Of a stretch of 64,000 nucleotides of DNA, positions 47,419 through 56,100 are shown one piece after another (within the stretch, counting starts at the first letter, position 1; every line of letters begins with the position of its first letter). The notes beneath the pieces were generated by a model. It was not told where the DNA came from. It was given only the letters and a program-made list of their open reading frames with translations, and searched no databases. The stretch lies in contig JANYGI010000059.1 in assembly GCA_025362495.1 (NCBI GenBank), positions 1-64,000 of the forward strand, given 5' to 3'. The translations under genes and the position numbers were made by a program. The stretch comes from Byssovorax sp. Lineage in GTDB: Bacteria; Myxococcota_A; Polyangia; Polyangiales; Polyangiaceae.

Positions 47419-50010
47419 ATGGTCACTTTGCATCGTTACGAGGTCCTGCCCTCGATCCCGCCGCCGCTCGCGCCGCTCGTCGCGATCGCCCACAACCTCT
47501 GGTGGTCGTGGAACGAGGCGGCCCGCGCCCTCTTCCGTCGCATCGATCCGTCCCTGCACGCGCGCGTCGCCGAGAACCCGCTCGCCGTCCTCGCGCAGGC
47601 CTCCCAGGCCCGCCTCGACGAGCTCGCGGCGGATCCGGGCTACCTCGCCGAGCTCGCGGCCGTCGGCGCCGATCTGCAAGCCTACCTCGGCCGCGAGAGC
47701 TGGTTCGACCGCACCTTCAAGCAGCCGGGAAAGGCCCTCGCCACCGCGCGGATTGGCTACTTCTCGATGGAGTTCGGCGTCCACGAGTGCCTCCCCGTGT
47801 ACTCCGGCGGCCTCGGCGTCCTCGCGGGCGATCACCTCAAGAGCGCCAGTGATCTCGGTCTCCCGCTCACCGGCGTCGGACTCGCCTTCTCCCAGGGGTA
47901 TTTCCGCCAGGCCCTCGACGCCGAGGGCGTGCAGCACGAGCGTTATCCCGAGAACGACTGGCACGATCTCCCGGTCACCCTCGTCACCGATGCTCACGGC
48001 GTCCGCGTCCTCGTCGAGATCACGCTCCCGGCGCCGGGCGCCGGGCCCGCGACGACGCGCGCCGTGACGATCCAGGCCTTCCGCGTCGACGTCGGCCGCG
48101 TTCAGCTCTTCCTGCTCGACGCCAACCTGCCCGAGAACGTGCCTGAAGATCGCGCCCTCACCAACACGCTCTACGGGGGCGATCGCAACCACCGCATTCG
48201 CCAGGAGATCCTCCTCGGTATCGGCGGCCTCCGCCTCCTCGACGCTGTCGGGCGGCACCCCAGCGTCTGTCACATGAACGAAGGCCACTCGGCCTTCCTG
48301 GCGATCGAGCGCGTGCGTCAGCTCATGATCGACAACGGCGCTCCGCTCGACGTCGCGCTCGAGGCGGCCGCGGCTGGCAACGTGTTCACCACCCACACGC
48401 CGGTCCCCGCGGGCAACGACGCCTTCCCGCACGACATGATCGCTCCCTACCTGCCGGTCCTCGGCGCGGGGCTCGGCCTCACGGCGGACGAGGTGATGCG
48501 CCTCGGCCGCGTCAACCCCGCTGAAACGCAAGGCGGCGAGTTTTCCATGCCTATCCTCGCCATCCGCATGGCCGATCGCTACAACGGCGTGAGCGAGCTC
48601 CACGGCCGCGAGGCGCGGGCGATGTGGCGTGTCCTCTGGCCGGGCCTCCCCGAGCACGAGGTCCCGATTGGCTCCATCACCAACGGAGTCCATCTCGGCA
48701 CCTGGATCGCCTCCGAGGTCGCCGCCCTCTACGAAAAATGCTTTGGCGCAGGCTGGATCGAGCGCGGCGCCGACAAGGCGATGTGGGCGAAGATCGCCGG
48801 TGTACCGGACGAGGAGCTCTGGGCCGTCCACGAACGCGCCCGCGCCCGCCTCGTCGCCGAGATCCCCGAGCGCCTCCGCGCCATGGCCGAGCGCAAAGGG
48901 TTCCCCGTCGATCCTCGCCTGACGGGCGTCCTCGATCCGAAGGCCCTCACCATCGGCTTCGCGCGGCGCTTCGCCACCTACAAGCGCGGTACGCTGCTGC
49001 TCCGCGACGCCGAGCGCTTCCGCCGGATCGTCGCCAGCGCCGATCGCCCGGTGCAGCTGGTCTTCGCGGGGAAATCACACCCGCAGGACTGGGGCGGTAA
49101 AGAGCTGATCCGCGACATCTTCCGCGCCTCGCGCAGCGACGCCTTCCGCGGCAAGGTCCTCTTCCTCGAGGACTACGATCTCAACGTCGCTCGCTCGCTC
49201 GTGGCCGGCTGTGACGTCTGGCTCAACACCCCTCGTCGGCCCCTCGAGGCCAGCGGCACGAGCGGGATGAAGGCCTGTCTCAACGGCGGCCTCCACGCCA
49301 GCATCCTCGACGGCTGGTGGGCCGAGGCCTACCAGGGCGACAACGGCTTCGCCATCGGCCACGGCGAAGAGTACGCCGACACCGAGCACGGCGACAGGGT
49401 CGAGGCCCAGGCCCTCTATCGGCTCCTCGAAGACGACATCGTCCCGCTCTTCTACGACCGCGACGCCGCGGGCCTCCCGCGCGGCTGGATCGCCCGGATG
49501 AAGCGCAGCATCGCCGGGGTCGCCCCCTTCTTCAACACCACCCGGATGGTCGAGGAGTACGCGACGACTCTGTACGAGCCGGCGGCCCTCCGCTGGCAGG
49601 CGATGACGGGAGAGGGCCTGTCCCGCGCCGCCGCGCTCGCGGCGTGGCGCGATCAAATCACGGCAGCATGGCCTGCCGTGAAAATCGCCAGGGTGACCGA
49701 GCGCGGCGGCCCGAAGCTCGTGGCCGGCCAGGAGCTGGGCGTCTCGGCCGACGTGATCCTGGGCGCCCTCGGCCCCGGTGACGTGATCGTCGAGGCCTAT
49801 TTCGGCAAGCTGCGCGGCGCGCAAACGCTCCACGAGGGCGCGACTCGCGAGCTCACGTGCGCCGGTGAGCAAGGCGCCGGACAGTGGCGCTTCGAGGGGA
49901 CTATCCCCGCGGGCGAGACGGGCGGCTTCGCCTTCGCGGTCCGCGTCCTCCCCCGCAACGAGGCACTCGCCGGCCGCTTCGCCTCACGCTTGCTCTCCTG
50001 GCAGGAGTGA
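47419..50010 (+). CDS. glgP: Alpha-glucan (glycogen/maltodextrin) phosphorylase
   Basis: About 863 aa; ATGs at 47407 and 47419 are both possible and neither has a good ribosome-binding site. GT35 family, phosphorolysis of alpha-1,4-glucans to glucose-1-phosphate. N-terminal DUF3417-type region (LRVxHNLWWSW pattern: VAIAHNLWWSWNEAARALF), then IGYFSMEFGVHECLPVYSGGLGVLAGDHLKSASDLG, HMNEGHSAF, FTTHTPVPAGND and the PLP-binding EASGTSGMKACLNGG (Lys618). This is the MalP-like short form typical of thermophiles and actinobacteria. Monocistronic; gene symbol by function. Confidence 0.93.
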   Translation: MVTLHRYEVLPSIPPPLAPLVAIAHNLWWSWNEAARALFRRIDPSLHARVAENPLAVLAQASQARLDELAADPGYLAELAAVGADLQAYLGRESWFDRTFKQPGKALATARIGYFSMEFGVHECLPVYSGGLGVLAGDHLKSASDLGLPLTGVGLAFSQGYFRQALDAEGVQHERYPENDWHDLPVTLVTDAHGVRVLVEITLPAPGAGPATTRAVTIQAFRVDVGRVQLFLLDANLPENVPEDRALTNTLYGGDRNHRIRQEILLGIGGLRLLDAVGRHPSVCHMNEGHSAFLAIERVRQLMIDNGAPLDVALEAAAAGNVFTTHTPVPAGNDAFPHDMIAPYLPVLGAGLGLTADEVMRLGRVNPAETQGGEFSMPILAIRMADRYNGVSELHGREARAMWRVLWPGLPEHEVPIGSITNGVHLGTWIASEVAALYEKCFGAGWIERGADKAMWAKIAGVPDEELWAVHERARARLVAEIPERLRAMAERKGFPVDPRLTGVLDPKALTIGFARRFATYKRGTLLLRDAERFRRIVASADRPVQLVFAGKSHPQDWGGKELIRDIFRASRSDAFRGKVLFLEDYDLNVARSLVAGCDVWLNTPRRPLEASGTSGMKACLNGGLHASILDGWWAEAYQGDNGFAIGHGEEYADTEHGDRVEAQALYRLLEDDIVPLFYDRDAAGLPRGWIARMKRSIAGVAPFFNTTRMVEEYATTLYEPAALRWQAMTGEGLSRAAALAAWRDQITAAWPAVKIARVTERGGPKLVAGQELGVSADVILGALGPGDVIVEAYFGKLRGAQTLHEGATRELTCAGEQGAGQWRFEGTIPAGETGGFAFAVRVLPRNEALAGRFASRLLSWQE

Positions 50011-50082
50011 GCTCGCCGAGGGAGCCTGTCGCGGGACAGGCTCTCTCCGCCCACGAGGCTCGACGGCTCTCCTGGATCTCGC

Positions 50083-50964
50083 TCAGGCCGTCGGCGACAG
50101 CTCCAGCCAGAACGGGGTGTCGTTGCAGCCGGCGGTGACCCACGAGAGCTCGAGATCGGCGAAGGCCCGATCGAAGCGCTCGTGGCCCACGAGCTGCGCA
50201 AACTCGAGCTGTTCGGCCATGAGCGCTGCTTTCACCGACGGTAGCAGCGCCCGGGCCGCGGACAGGCCGGCGCCGCCGAGCTGCGCGCGGCAATAGGTCA
50301 CGTGCCCGACCTCGTCGATCATGATCTGGTGCAGGAGCGTGGACAGGCGCTCCCACAGGCGGGGCTCGTGGCCAAACAGCTCTCGCCCGGTATCGAGGAG
50401 CAGTCGAAAGATGACCACCGCCACCAGCTCCGAGCAGAGGATCAGCGGCAGCGCCACCCGATGCGGCAGCCGGACCATCGCGTGCACCAGGAGGCGCGTG
50501 GCGAGGTCGGGCTCGCGGACGGTGATCTCCAGGTCGAAGCAGCGGAGGACGTCGAGCAGGATCCGGGTGTGATAGACCTCCTGCATATCGACGTACGCCT
50601 GGGTGTTGGCCCGATCGCCGTCGAGGATGCCATTGACGACGATATGCACTTCCATCCCGAAGTGCTCGGTGCGGTTCGCCTTGGCCACGGCGAGGAGCCA
50701 GAGCATGTCCCGCGAGAGCCCGGCGTCGGGCCTGGACGCGTCGTGGTTGCGACGGAAGAGCGGCCGATCGAGGGGAAGCTCGCTGCGAACCGGATCCCTG
50801 GCGAGGCCCTCGAAGAAGGGCTCCCGCCGGGCGAGGCTGCGCGAGGAGAAGTCGAGCCGACCCTCCCGCCGCTTGAGGTACTCGAGGTAGTCGGCCGCCG
50901 CTGAAGCCCGCTGGGACGGTGCAAGGGGCGTGAAGAGCGACTCGGCGGTGGGCGAGAGTTTCAT
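50083..50964 (-). CDS. Ferritin-like di-iron protein of the sterol-type operon
   Basis: 293 aa. Two ExxH motifs (QEVYH: Glu129/His132; DEVGH: Glu218/His221) and two further helix glutamates (Glu100 in RTEHFGMEVH, Glu179 in LCSELVAVV) give the four-helix, two-ExxH pattern of a carboxylate-bridged di-iron site, as in AurF-like N-oxygenases and other ferritin-like oxidases. No signal or TM anchor, though helix 165-190 is hydrophobic. It starts inside the stop codon of the upstream SDR gene (TGATG), so it is translationally coupled. Likely an O2-using oxidase or hydroxylase acting on the product of the two upstream enzymes (inference). Confidence 0.78.
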   Translation of the reverse strand: MKLSPTAESLFTPLAPSQRASAAADYLEYLKRREGRLDFSSRSLARREPFFEGLARDPVRSELPLDRPLFRRNHDASRPDAGLSRDMLWLLAVAKANRTEHFGMEVHIVVNGILDGDRANTQAYVDMQEVYHTRILLDVLRCFDLEITVREPDLATRLLVHAMVRLPHRVALPLILCSELVAVVIFRLLLDTGRELFGHEPRLWERLSTLLHQIMIDEVGHVTYCRAQLGGAGLSAARALLPSVKAALMAEQLEFAQLVGHERFDRAFADLELSWVTAGCNDTPFWLELSPTA

Positions 50965-51995
50965 CAGGAGGGATCTCGGGTGAAAGGCGTCTTGGCGGGC
51001 GTCGGGAGGCCGCGAAGCCAGGTGAGCGTGCGTGAATACGCTTCCTCGGCGCTAACGATTGGCTGGTAGCCGAAGTCGCGAGTCGCCGCCGCGTGGGTGA
51101 ACCAGAAGTCGCGGCAGGTCGCGGCCACGGTGTACCGCGTGATGACCGGTCCGGTGCGGATCCAGCGGCTGAACAGCCCGTACCCGGCCTCGACGCCGTG
51201 GGCCACCGCCCACGCCACCGGGCCCGGGAGCGCCATCCGGCGGCGGATGCCGAGCGCTTTCAGATAGGGCTCGACGAAATCGAAGAAGTTCGTGGGCTCG
51301 TGGTCAGTCACGAAGTAGGCCCTTCCGCACACCGGCGCGCCGGGCCCGAGGGCCTCGGCCGCGAGGACGTGGGCGTGCGCGACGTTGTCCACGTAGACAT
51401 GAGAGAAGCGGGCCCGACCATCGCCCATCGGGATGAACCCGAGAGCGCGCACGTGCTGGAGGAGGACCGGGAAACGGTTGCGATCGTGGGGCCCGAAGAT
51501 CCCCGCGGCGCGGAGCGAGACAGTGTTCATTCCACCCTCGCCGTCGGCGCTCCGGACCATCTGCTCGGCCTCGGCCTTGGTGCGCCCGTAGTCGTCCAGG
51601 AACCGGCTCGGGTACGGCAAAGACTCGTCCCCCGCCGCGATGCCGGCGCCGGAGAAGACCACGTCGATGCTGCTCGTGAACACGAACCGCGGGACGCGCT
51701 CCGCCTTGCCGGCCGCGAGCATCGCGGCCGTACCACCCACGTTGACAGCCTCCATCCGCGCGACGTGCGCCGGGTGCTGCGACACGATGGCGACCGTGTG
51801 AAAGATGGTGTCCACTCCAGCGCAGGCTTCGCGGGCAGCGACAGGGTCGGTCACGTCGCCGACCCGGCTGTCGACGCGCGCGTCGGGGTGAGCGACGAGG
51901 TCGAGGACCCGCACCCGCCAGCCGGCGGCGAGGAGCGCGTCCACCAGCGCGCGCCCGGTCAACCCCAGGCCTCCGGTCACGAGAGCCAGCCTCAT
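50964..51995 (-). CDS. 3beta-hydroxysteroid dehydrogenase/isomerase-type SDR
   Basis: 343 aa. Extended SDR: Rossmann motif TGGLGLTGRALVDALL (7-22), VLDLVAHPDARV acidic loop, FTSSIDVVFSG active-site Ser, and catalytic YGRTK (Tyr136, Lys140). The later SHVYVDNVAHAHVLAAEAL and RAYFVTDHEPTNFFDFVEPYL are characteristic of the 3beta-HSD / NSDHL (sterol-4-alpha-carboxylate 3-dehydrogenase) branch. Its start overlaps the stop of the Rieske gene by four bases. In bacteria that demethylate sterols at C-4 an enzyme of this type (SdmB) oxidises the 3-OH and allows decarboxylation; this is a possible role here. Confidence 0.85.
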   Translation of the reverse strand: MRLALVTGGLGLTGRALVDALLAAGWRVRVLDLVAHPDARVDSRVGDVTDPVAAREACAGVDTIFHTVAIVSQHPAHVARMEAVNVGGTAAMLAAGKAERVPRFVFTSSIDVVFSGAGIAAGDESLPYPSRFLDDYGRTKAEAEQMVRSADGEGGMNTVSLRAAGIFGPHDRNRFPVLLQHVRALGFIPMGDGRARFSHVYVDNVAHAHVLAAEALGPGAPVCGRAYFVTDHEPTNFFDFVEPYLKALGIRRRMALPGPVAWAVAHGVEAGYGLFSRWIRTGPVITRYTVAATCRDFWFTHAAATRDFGYQPIVSAEEAYSRTLTWLRGLPTPAKTPFTRDPS

Positions 51996-53020
51996 CCCGC
52001 GGCCATCCGGGCCTCGACGCGGGGATAGAAGCGCTTCGCCCAGGACCGGTACCGGCCAATCTCGCCGTCCGCCGCCGTGAGCCTGGGCCGGTCGAGGTAC
52101 TGCCGGTTTCGCCAGATCTGGATATCGGCGTCGACGTCGACGGCGACGGCGTTGACGAAGGAGCGTTTGGCAAGCCACGTGGCGCCGGGCACGGGCAAGC
52201 GGGCCATGTGAACGCTCAGGAGGAGCGTCACCTCGCCTCGCTCCCGGGGAGTGACGCTCTCGATGACGAAGGTGTTGATGTCGATCCCGATCTTCGGGAG
52301 ACGCATGACGGTGTGGATGGTCTGCAGGCCCATCCCGTACGCGCTCGCCGTGATGGTGCCCGACAGCGATTGGCCCGGGACGCCGAAGCGGGCTGTCGGG
52401 GTGGTGGCGCGGAGGCGGGTGGTGAGGCCGTGCTCGGTGTACGAGGTCTCGCTGTCCCCGACCGTGGACATGCCGTGGATGTACTGAAAATGGCCAGCAT
52501 CGACGGCGTTCTCGATCACGTCCTGAGGGTGTGACGGGAAGGTGCGGACGAGGCGCTCGGACGTGGGCCACTTCAGGCCGGGGTCGAGGAGGGTGCCTGG
52601 AAGCTCCCACGTCGGGGCCGAGTCGTCGGACGAATACCAGATCCAGATACGGTCGTGCACCTCCCGTGTCGCCCAGCTCCGCAGCGGCTTGCCGACCGGC
52701 AATTTCCGCGCGCCCGGGGCCGCGGTACATCGCCCGTCTCCCGAGAAGCGCCAGCCGTGGAAGGGACACACCACCTCTCCGCCGACGACCGCGCCCCCGT
52801 GCCCGAGGTGCGCGCCGAGGTGGGGACAATGGGCATCCAGCACGCGCACGGACCGGTCGGCTCCGCGAAAGACGACGAAATCCCTTCCAAACGCCCGGGC
52901 CGGCGTCGCGACGGCCGGGTTGACGTCGTTCGCCCAGCAGAGCGCGTACCAGCTGTCCGGAAAGGGTGGGAAGGGGAATCGGAGGAGGTTTGAGTGGTTC
53001 ATTGCTGTGAGCGCGAACAT
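51992..53020 (-). CDS. Rieske [2Fe-2S] oxygenase, sterol/steroid type
   Basis: 342 aa (or 336 from the Met at 53002). N-terminal Rieske domain with CPHLGAHLGHGG (Cys65, His67) and CPFHGWRF (Cys85, His88). Mononuclear iron site ENAVDAGHFQYIHGM (Asn171, Asp174, His177, His182). The DAHCPHLGAHL ... VVCPFHGW spacing and the C-terminal half resemble DAF-36/Neverland cholesterol desaturases, KshA, and the C-4 demethylase SdmA. First gene of a tight operon (Rieske-SDR-di-iron). Substrate is inferred to be a sterol or triterpenoid. Electron donors (ferredoxin reductase) are not encoded nearby. Confidence 0.87.
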   Translation of the reverse strand: MFALTAMNHSNLLRFPFPPFPDSWYALCWANDVNPAVATPARAFGRDFVVFRGADRSVRVLDAHCPHLGAHLGHGGAVVGGEVVCPFHGWRFSGDGRCTAAPGARKLPVGKPLRSWATREVHDRIWIWYSSDDSAPTWELPGTLLDPGLKWPTSERLVRTFPSHPQDVIENAVDAGHFQYIHGMSTVGDSETSYTEHGLTTRLRATTPTARFGVPGQSLSGTITASAYGMGLQTIHTVMRLPKIGIDINTFVIESVTPRERGEVTLLLSVHMARLPVPGATWLAKRSFVNAVAVDVDADIQIWRNRQYLDRPRLTAADGEIGRYRSWAKRFYPRVEARMAAG

Positions 53021-53197
53021 CCCCCACCATCGCTCTTACAGGGAAAGCTGAACCACGTCAACGGGTTACGGGCGGTGGGCTCGCATGCCCCGCCCGGCGT
53101 CGAGCAGCGCCACGAACCCCGACACCATCGCGTCGACGCACAGGCACATCAGGAAACGGGCCTCGCGTCAGGCCCGTTCTACCTGGACCGACGCCGC

Positions 53198-56100
53198 TCA
53201 CTCCTGGGACTGCGGCTCTCCGCCGAGGCGCGTGGGCACCTTCACGGGCTCTCGCTTCGACAGGGACTCTCCGGCGAGCAGGACGACGCGGACCTGGTGC
53301 TCGCGGCCGTCGTCGACGAGCGCGACGCGCCCATCGGCCACGATCTCCCCGTCGAGCTCGACGCGACAAGGTGCCTTCGAGAGGCCCTGAGGGTTCTCGA
53401 CCACGATGTGGAACGTCGTCGCGCCGTGGCGATACTCGACCTCGTAGCGGCGCCAGGCCTTGGGGATGCACGGGGCGAAGCGGAGCTTGCCGCCGTCGAG
53501 CTGGACACCCACGATATCGCCGAGCGCGATCCGGTACATCCACGCGGCAGAGCCGGTGTACCAGGTCCAGCCTCCGCGTCCCACGTTGCCAGGCCCGGCG
53601 TAGACGTCGGCGGCGACCACGTACGGCTCCACGGCGTACCGACGCATCGTCTCCGGCGTCGAAGCGTGGTTCACCGGAGCTAGCATGCTCAGCATCTCCG
53701 CAGCTCGGTCGCCATCACCGGCGAGGGCCGTCGCCAGCGCCGACCAGAGGACACCGTGCGTGTACTGCCCGCCATTCTCGCGGACCCCGGGGGGATACGC
53801 GCGGATGTAGCCGGGATCGTTGCCGATCCCCGTGAAGGGCGGTGAGAAGAGCAGCATGATGCCATCTTCCTTCCGCACCAACAGATCCTCGGCGCGCTGG
53901 TTGGCGCGGACGGCGCGGGCGGGATCGCCGACTCCGGCGATGACGGCCCACGACTGGGCGATGGCGTCGATAGAGCACTCGACGCTCTCGCGCGCGCCGA
54001 CCGGCGAGCCGTCGTCGAAGTAAGCGCGCTTGTACCACTCGCCGTCCCAGCCGCCGTCCTCGATTGCCGCGGTCAATCGGACCACCTCGGCGGCGCAGCG
54101 CGCGACGCGGGCGCCGTCGCCCTTGGCCTGCGCGAGAGGGGCGAAGTCGCGGAGCGTCTTCGCGAGGAACCACGCGAGCCAGACGCTCTCGCCGAGGCCG
54201 CCCTCGCCGATGCGGTTCATACCGTCGTTCCAGTCGCCGGCGCGCATCAGCGGGAGGCCGTGGCGACCGGACGTCGTGCCGGCGTCGAGGGCGCGCGTGC
54301 AGTGCTCGTAGAGCGAGGCGACCTCGGCGGACCGCGCGGGCGCCGCGAAGACGTCGTGCTCGCCCTCGTTCAGCTCGCGCTGATCGAGGAACGCGAGCGG
54401 TTCGTCGAGGATGCCTGTATCGCCCGTGGCGCGGACGTACTCGGCCGTGACGTACGGGAGCCACAGCAGATCATCGGAGCAGCGGGTGCGCACGCCTTGA
54501 CCCGATTCGGCGTGCCACCAGTGCTGGACATCGCCCTTGACGAACTGCCTCTCTGCCGAGCGGAGGATGTGCGCCCGCGCCAGGCTCGGCTCCGCGTGGA
54601 GCAGCGCCATCACATCCTGAAGCTGATCGCGGAAGCCGTAGGCGCCGCCCGACTGGTAGAAGGCCGAGCGCGCCCACAGGCGCGAGCTCAGGGCCTGGTA
54701 GAGCAGCCAGCGATTGAGCAGCAGATCGAGATCGGCGTTGGGCGTCTTCACCGTCACGGTCCCGAGCAAGCGATCCCAGGTGGCTCTGGCCGCGCCGAGC
54801 GAGGCCTCGACGCGGGCCGAGCTGGCGTAGTCGGCGCAGAGCTGCTGCGCGTGCTCCAGCGTCGTTCCCTCGCCGAGCACGAACGAGATCTCCACCGTGG
54901 CTCCGGGCTCGATCGACACCGGCACCAGCAGCGCGCCTCCGGGATCGAAGCCGGCCCCGGTGCGCCCCGAGAGGGCGACTCGATCGAGCGCCGCGGGGCG
55001 CGCCCGCGAGCCGCTGCGGCCGAAGATCTCCTCGCGATCAGCCGTGAAGCTGCTCACTGGCGCTGTCGCGAAGAAGAACGCGCGGTGCTCGGGGAAGACC
55101 GAGAAGGGGTTCCACGCCATCAGCGCATGACGGGCGTCGTCCCACGCGGTCACCACCGTGAGGCGGCTCTTCTCGCGCGAGCCCCCGAGGACCCACTCCA
55201 CCGTTCCGACGACCGCGAGCGTCCGACGCGCGGGCCCGCGGTTGGTGAGACGGAGTCGGCAGACCTTCACGGGATCGCTGGAGTCGACGAAGACACAGAG
55301 CTCGTGCTCGAGGCCGCCGCGGCTGTGCCGGAAGAGCGTGTATCCCTGGCCATGCCGGACTTCATGGGGGCGATCGACGCCGGCGGGCGCCGGCGTGGCC
55401 GACCAGACCGAGCCGTCGTCCTCGTCGCGCAGGTAGATGGCCTCGCCGGAAGGATCGGTGACGGGATCGTTGCTCCACGGGGTGAGCCGGTGACTCTGAC
55501 TGTTCCCCGACCAGGTGACCATCGATCCGCTCTCGGAGACGACGCAGCCGAAGGATGGATTGGCGATGACGTTGCACCACGGAGCCGGGGTGTGCGCGCC
55601 CGGCCCGGTCGAGATCACGTATTCGTGGCCATCGGCGCGGAAGCCGCCGAGCCCGTTGCCGAAGAGCAGGGCCTCGGGGGCCGTCGGCGGCAGCTCGGCG
55701 CGGATCACCGTATCACGGGCGGGCAACTGCGGGGGCAGCGCCGGCCCGGCCGCCGCGGCGCTGCGGAGCTGTCGCCCGAGCGAGCCGTGCGAGGCGACCA
55801 GCACGACCCGCGCGGCGCCGAGGATCAACACCTGAGCATTTGCGTCGAGCTGCTCGGCGCGCCGCACGAACACGCCCCCTCGCTGATCGAGCTGCCCTTG
55901 CGCGGGGCTCGTGGCGATCTGGGCGAGGATGGCCTCCTGGAGAGGCTGGTTGTAGCCGGCGGGCTCCTCGTTGAGGATCACCAGATCGATAGCCACCCCG
56001 TTGAGGCGCCAGTACTCGTGGGCGAGCAAGAGCTCGCGGCACAGCTCGACGAACTCGGGCTCGTCGACGCGGAGCAGCAGTATCGGGAGATCGCCCGAGA

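Noticed and set aside
47317-48831. 504-codon frame on the minus strand
   Set aside because: Antisense to the glucan phosphorylase.
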